This document shows, piece by piece, positions 60,710-64,000 of a stretch of 64,000 bases of DNA; the stretch's first letter is position 1, and every line of letters starts with the position of its first letter. The notes beneath the pieces are model-generated. The model worked only from the letters and a program-made list of their open reading frames with translations. It had not been told where the DNA came from and did not search any database. Both the position numbers and the translations under genes were made by a program. This stretch comes from Aminobacter niigataensis. GTDB taxonomy: Bacteria; Pseudomonadota; Alphaproteobacteria; Rhizobiales; Rhizobiaceae. The DNA is taken from assembly GCF_014200015.1 (NCBI RefSeq), contig NZ_JACHOT010000002.1:585523-649522 (forward strand), written 5' to 3'.

Positions 60710-62164
60710 GTGGTATACGCCTTTTCCGACTGGACCCAAAAGCTGCTGATTGACGGCAAGCGGGTCGACGCGCTTTCCGGCCGCACCTTCGACACGCTCG
60801 ACCCAGCGACAGGCAACGTCATCGCCAGGATCGCCGAGGCCGACGCGGCCGATGTCGACGTTGCCGTACGCTCTGCCCGCGCTGCTTTCGAGGGCGACTG
60901 GGGCCGGATGCGCGCCAGCGAGCGCGGCCTGCTGATGCTCAAGCTCGCCGAGCTGATCCGCCAGAACGAGGACGAGCTGGTCAACCTGGAAAGCCTCGAC
61001 AGCGGCAAGCCGGTTTCGGCCATCCGCCGCCAGGACCTGCCGGCGGTCATCGACACGCTGGTCTATTATGCCGGCATGGCCGACAAGATAAACGGCCAGG
61101 TCTTCCCGGCGCGCCAGGACGCGCTGACCTACACCGTGCGCGAGCCGCTCGGCGTCGTCGGCGCCATCATCCCGTGGAATTTCCCGCTGATGATCGGCAT
61201 GTGGAAGATCGCGCCGGCGCTGGCCTGCGGCTGCACCGTCGTGCTGAAGCCGGCCGAAATCACCCCGCTGACTGCGCTCCGCATCGGTGAGCTGGCGCTC
61301 GAAGCCGGTTTCCCCGCCGGCACGCTCAATGTCGTGCCGGGCTTCGGCAAGATCGCCGGCCAGGCGATCGTCGACCATCCCGACATCGACAAGGTCACCT
61401 TCACCGGCTCGCCGGTGGTGGGACGGCAGATCCTGCGCGGTGCCGCCGGCAATTTGAAGCGGGTGACGCTGGAACTCGGCGGCAAGTCGGCCAATATCAT
61501 CTTCCCCGACGCCGACCTCGATGCCGCGGTCAAGGCAGCCGGTGCCGGCATCTTCTTCAACACCGGCCAGGTTTGCTCGGCCGGGTCGCGCATCCTCGCT
61601 CATGAATCCATCTATGACGAAGTTGTCGAGCGTCTAGCGGCACGAGCGAATTCCACCCGCATCGGCGACCCGCGCGAAACCTCGACCGCCATGGGCCCAC
61701 TGGTCTCCGAAGTGCAGATGAAGCGCGTGCTCGACTACATCGAGATCGGCAAGAACGAAGGCGCCACCCTGGTCGCCGGCGGCAGCCGCCATGGAGACGT
61801 CGGCTACTACGTCCAGCCGACCGTCTTTGCCGGCGTCGAGCACGAGATGCGCATCTCGCAGGAAGAGATATTCGGACCGGTCGCCACCGTCATCAAGTTC
61901 AAGGACGACGAGGACGCCCTGCGGATCGCCAACGGCACGGTCTACAGCCTCGCTGCCGGCGTGTGGACCGGCGACATCGGCCGGGCCCATCGCTTCACGC
62001 GGCGGCTGAAGGCCGGCACCGTCTGGGTCAACACCTACGGCCCGACCGACATCAGGTTGCCATGGGGCGGCGCCCGCGATTCCGGCTTCGGCCGCGAGCA
62101 TGGCGACATGGCGGTCGAGAATTTCACCGAGCCCAAGGTCGTCTGGATCAACACCGGCCGCTGA
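60710..62164 (+). CDS. aldehyde dehydrogenase
   Basis: 484-residue NAD(P)-dependent aldehyde dehydrogenase. IIPWNFPLMIGMWKIAPALA (about 152-171) binds the cofactor, LELGGKSANIIFPDADLD carries the general-base Glu (near 252), and FNTGQVCSAGSRI carries the catalytic Cys (near 287). The start is GTG at 60710, preceded by GGAGGAAG. The next gene encodes a formyl-tetrahydrofolate hydrolase-like protein, and the two together match the domains of ALDH1L1, so the aldehyde substrate may be folate-bound. A betaine-aldehyde-like activity is also possible by sequence. Confidence 0.9.
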   Translation: MVYAFSDWTQKLLIDGKRVDALSGRTFDTLDPATGNVIARIAEADAADVDVAVRSARAAFEGDWGRMRASERGLLMLKLAELIRQNEDELVNLESLDSGKPVSAIRRQDLPAVIDTLVYYAGMADKINGQVFPARQDALTYTVREPLGVVGAIIPWNFPLMIGMWKIAPALACGCTVVLKPAEITPLTALRIGELALEAGFPAGTLNVVPGFGKIAGQAIVDHPDIDKVTFTGSPVVGRQILRGAAGNLKRVTLELGGKSANIIFPDADLDAAVKAAGAGIFFNTGQVCSAGSRILAHESIYDEVVERLAARANSTRIGDPRETSTAMGPLVSEVQMKRVLDYIEIGKNEGATLVAGGSRHGDVGYYVQPTVFAGVEHEMRISQEEIFGPVATVIKFKDDEDALRIANGTVYSLAAGVWTGDIGRAHRFTRRLKAGTVWVNTYGPTDIRLPWGGARDSGFGREHGDMAVENFTEPKVVWINTGR

Positions 62165-62279
62165 CACCGCGCCTCGCCTGAAGGCGGGGCGCTCTCCAAT
62201 CATCCCTGAGGACATCGGCAACCCTGCCCCCGGCAAGGCTCGGAGAAGCTTTGCCAAAATTCTGGAGGAGTACAGCATC

Positions 62280-63257
62280 ATGCGAATTGCAATCATTGGA
62301 CAGCAGGCATTCGGCCAAAGCGTGCTGGAGGCGTTCCTGGCCCGCGGCGATGAAGTCGCCGGCGTGTTCTGCGCCCCCGAAAAGGCCGGCGCCAGGCCAG
62401 ACCCGCTGCGGGTGGCGGCCGAAAAGGCCGGCCTGAAGGTCTTCCAGCTGCCGAGCCTCAAGGGCGAAGCGGCGGAAAACGCGCTGCGGGCGCTCGATGT
62501 TGATCTCGCCGTCATGGCCTATGTGCTGCAGTTCGCGCCGCAGGACTTCGTCAGCATACCCAGGCACGGCACCATCCAGTACCACCCCTCGCTGCTGCCC
62601 AGATATCGTGGCCCGAGCTCGATCAACTGGCCGGTGATCAAGGGCGACACCCAGACCGGGCTCACCATCTTCCGCCCGACCGACGGCCTCGACGAAGGCC
62701 CGGTAATCCTGCAGAAGAACGTCGACATCGGTCCCGACGACACGCTCGGCAGCGTCTATTTCGACTGGCTGTTTCCGCTCGGAGTCGACGCCATGCTGGA
62801 GGCGGCGGACCTCGTCGTTGCGGGCAAGCACAGTGAAGTCGAGCAGGATGAGAGCCAGGCCTCCTACGAGGGCTGGTGCAAGGATGCCGAAGCCAGGATC
62901 AACTGGCACGCCCATGTCGACACCGTCCACAACCTCATCCGCGGCTGCGACCCGGCGCCCGGCGCATGGACGACGGTCAACGGCACCAAGGTGCGGCTGT
63001 TCGAGGCGCGCAAGCACCTGGCGCGCCGGTTCGAGGACGTCACCGGCAAGCCCGGCGAGATCGTCTCGATCGGCGAGCGCAGCATCGGCATATCGGTGCA
63101 GGGTGGTGTGGTGGAGATCTTCAAGGTCCGTACCGAAGCCGGCCAGAAGCTCTCTGGCGCTGGCCTCGCCGACACCTTCGGCTTGAAGCCGGGCATGAAG
63201 CTCGGCACTGACGCGCCTGCGCCGGCCCCTGCAAAGATTGCCGAGCCGGTCAGCTGA
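62280..63257 (+). CDS. formyltransferase family protein, 10-formyl-THF hydrolase domain-like
   Basis: 325-residue protein. The N-terminal formyltransferase domain (MRIAIIGQQAFGQSVLEAF to about residue 200) contains the Asn/His/Asp-type catalytic segment YHPSLLPRYRGPSSINWPVI (about 101-120) and DGLDEGPVILQK; the C-terminal FMT-like domain has INWHAHVDTVHNLIRGCDPA and PGAWTTVNG. These blocks closely resemble the hydrolase part of ALDH1L1 (10-formyl-THF dehydrogenase). The carrier-protein linker present in that enzyme is absent; instead there is a short Ala/Pro tail. It follows the aldehyde dehydrogenase by 115 bases. Confidence 0.88.
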   Translation: MRIAIIGQQAFGQSVLEAFLARGDEVAGVFCAPEKAGARPDPLRVAAEKAGLKVFQLPSLKGEAAENALRALDVDLAVMAYVLQFAPQDFVSIPRHGTIQYHPSLLPRYRGPSSINWPVIKGDTQTGLTIFRPTDGLDEGPVILQKNVDIGPDDTLGSVYFDWLFPLGVDAMLEAADLVVAGKHSEVEQDESQASYEGWCKDAEARINWHAHVDTVHNLIRGCDPAPGAWTTVNGTKVRLFEARKHLARRFEDVTGKPGEIVSIGERSIGISVQGGVVEIFKVRTEAGQKLSGAGLADTFGLKPGMKLGTDAPAPAPAKIAEPVS

Positions 63258-63299
63258 AACTATTCCCCCCGTCGGCCATTGGCCGACGATCCTCCCGCG

Positions 63300-63330
63300 A
63301 AGCCGCCGAGCAATCGGCGGCTTTTGCTTT
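63300..63330. terminator. terminator after the formyltransferase gene
   Basis: AAGCCGCCGA, GCAA loop, TCGGCGGCTT then TTGCTTT: ten perfect pairs. It lies between convergent genes and acts for the plus strand, perhaps also for the GcvT-like gene. Confidence 0.88.
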
Positions 63331-63352
63331 GCGTGGCCTTTGGAGCTTGGGC

Positions 63353-64000
63353 CTACGACCGTGGCTTTTCCTTCTTGGGATCGTAGTGGGCGAAAGGCAC
63401 GATCCTGGCGGGCAGGCGCTTCTGGTGGCCGTCGAGCTTGCCGATCTCGACCTCGGTGCCGACATTGGCGTGGGTGGCGTCGACGCGGGCGAGCGCGATG
63501 TTCTTGTTCAGCACCGGCGAGCGCATCGACGAGGTGACGATGCCGATCTGGGCGCGGCCGATATGGACGCAGTCGCCATGGCCGACGACGACGTTGGAGT
63601 CGATGTCGAGGCCGACCAGCTTGTGGATCGGGTTGTCCTTGCGCCTGATCAGCGCCTCGCGGCCGATGAAGTCGTCAGTCTTGGTCTTCAGCGGCACGGT
63701 GAAGCCGATGCCGGCCTCGAACGGGTCGGTCTGGTCGGAGAACTCGTAATTGGCAAAGATCAGCCCGGCCTCGATGCGCACCATGTCGAGCGCGGCAAAG
63801 CCCATCGGCTTGAGCCCATGCGGCTGGCCTGCTTCCCACACCGCGTCGAAGACCTTTTCGGCGTCGCGCGGATGGCACCAGACCTCGTAACCGAGCTCGC
63901 CGGTGTAGCCGGTGCGCGAGACCACGATCGGCACCCCTTGCGCATCGCCGATGCGGCCGATGGTGAAGCGGAACCATTCGAGCTCGGACAGGGCCGGCTG
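63353..64000 (-). CDS. GcvT-like tetrahydrofolate-dependent methyltransferase, 5' end cut by window edge
   Basis: The last 215 residues are visible and the frame stays open to base 64000. RTGYTGELGYEVWCHP and MGFAALDMVRIEAGLIFANY are typical of the GcvT / DmdA / sarcosine-oxidase folate-binding fold, followed by the C-terminal barrel (LVGLDIDSNVVVGHGDCVHI). It could be the T-protein of glycine cleavage or a demethylase that passes a methyl group to folate. The neighbouring formyl-THF enzymes favour the second, but gcvH and gcvP are not visible here to exclude the first. Confidence 0.85.
   Translation of the reverse strand, partial: QPALSELEWFRFTIGRIGDAQGVPIVVSRTGYTGELGYEVWCHPRDAEKVFDAVWEAGQPHGLKPMGFAALDMVRIEAGLIFANYEFSDQTDPFEAGIGFTVPLKTKTDDFIGREALIRRKDNPIHKLVGLDIDSNVVVGHGDCVHIGRAQIGIVTSSMRSPVLNKNIALARVDATHANVGTEVEIGKLDGHQKRLPARIVPFAHYDPKKEKPRS

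Overview
The window is high-GC DNA from an alphaproteobacterium of the order Hyphomicrobiales (Rhizobiales), most likely a Phyllobacteriaceae member such as Mesorhizobium or Aminobacter. The grounds are the atpHAGDC F1 cluster without F0 genes, a 1594-residue NAD-glutamate dehydrogenase, Usg, DUF1674, Rsm22 and TPM/LemA proteins, and several rhizobial-type intergenic palindromes. The genus is inferred, not proven. No rRNA, CRISPR array, prophage or insertion sequence was seen, and only one tRNA. Nearly all the DNA is dense housekeeping sequence.

Layout. 1-1363: dTDP-rhamnose genes rfbA and rfbC (rfbC cut by the edge). 1731-6896: F1 ATP synthase operon atpH-A-G-D-C on the minus strand, ended by a strong hairpin. 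7135-8982: small membrane protein, a Phd/PIN toxin-antitoxin pair and a methyltransferase. 8988-15158: PriA, transaldolase-like aldolase, an Lrp regulator divergent from an EamA exporter, a RecF-like ATPase and LptE. 15145-22177: LeuS, YggS, a second Phd/PIN pair with a readable promoter and operator, a LivJ-type binding protein, a Tle1-like lipase and Usg. 22491-24761: acetyl-CoA synthetase, then a transcribed-looking stretch with two hairpins, a 22-codon micro-ORF with a perfect 14-nt match to the 16S 3' end, and a terminator.

24778-34789: TadG-like pilus protein, PepSY protein, DUF1674, then htpX-rsmB-heparinase-purH and a UMF1-type transporter, with rhizobial palindromes around purH. 34907-46083: NAD-GDH, LysE exporter, YCII protein, TypA, Rsm22 and an M3 peptidase. 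46192-55415: a MarR regulator with its efflux pump, DUF429, PdxY, a LemA/TPM/TPM cluster, GNAT, inorganic pyrophosphatase, DUF167 and YggT.

55727-59261 is the most unusual part. After tRNA-Ala(CGC) comes a loosely packed islet with an AraC regulator, an outer-membrane barrel, a small unknown protein and a four-helix oxidase-subunit-I-like protein. Four copies of one operator-like motif lie in its intergenic regions. Each copy is a pair of 16-bp direct repeats exactly 21 bp apart, the geometry AraC proteins use, which suggests a small self-contained regulon.

59402-64000 is a one-carbon locus: a ModE-like regulator with a perfect palindrome at its promoter, an aldehyde dehydrogenase, a formyl-tetrahydrofolate hydrolase-type protein (together resembling a split ALDH1L1), and a GcvT-like folate enzyme cut by the edge.
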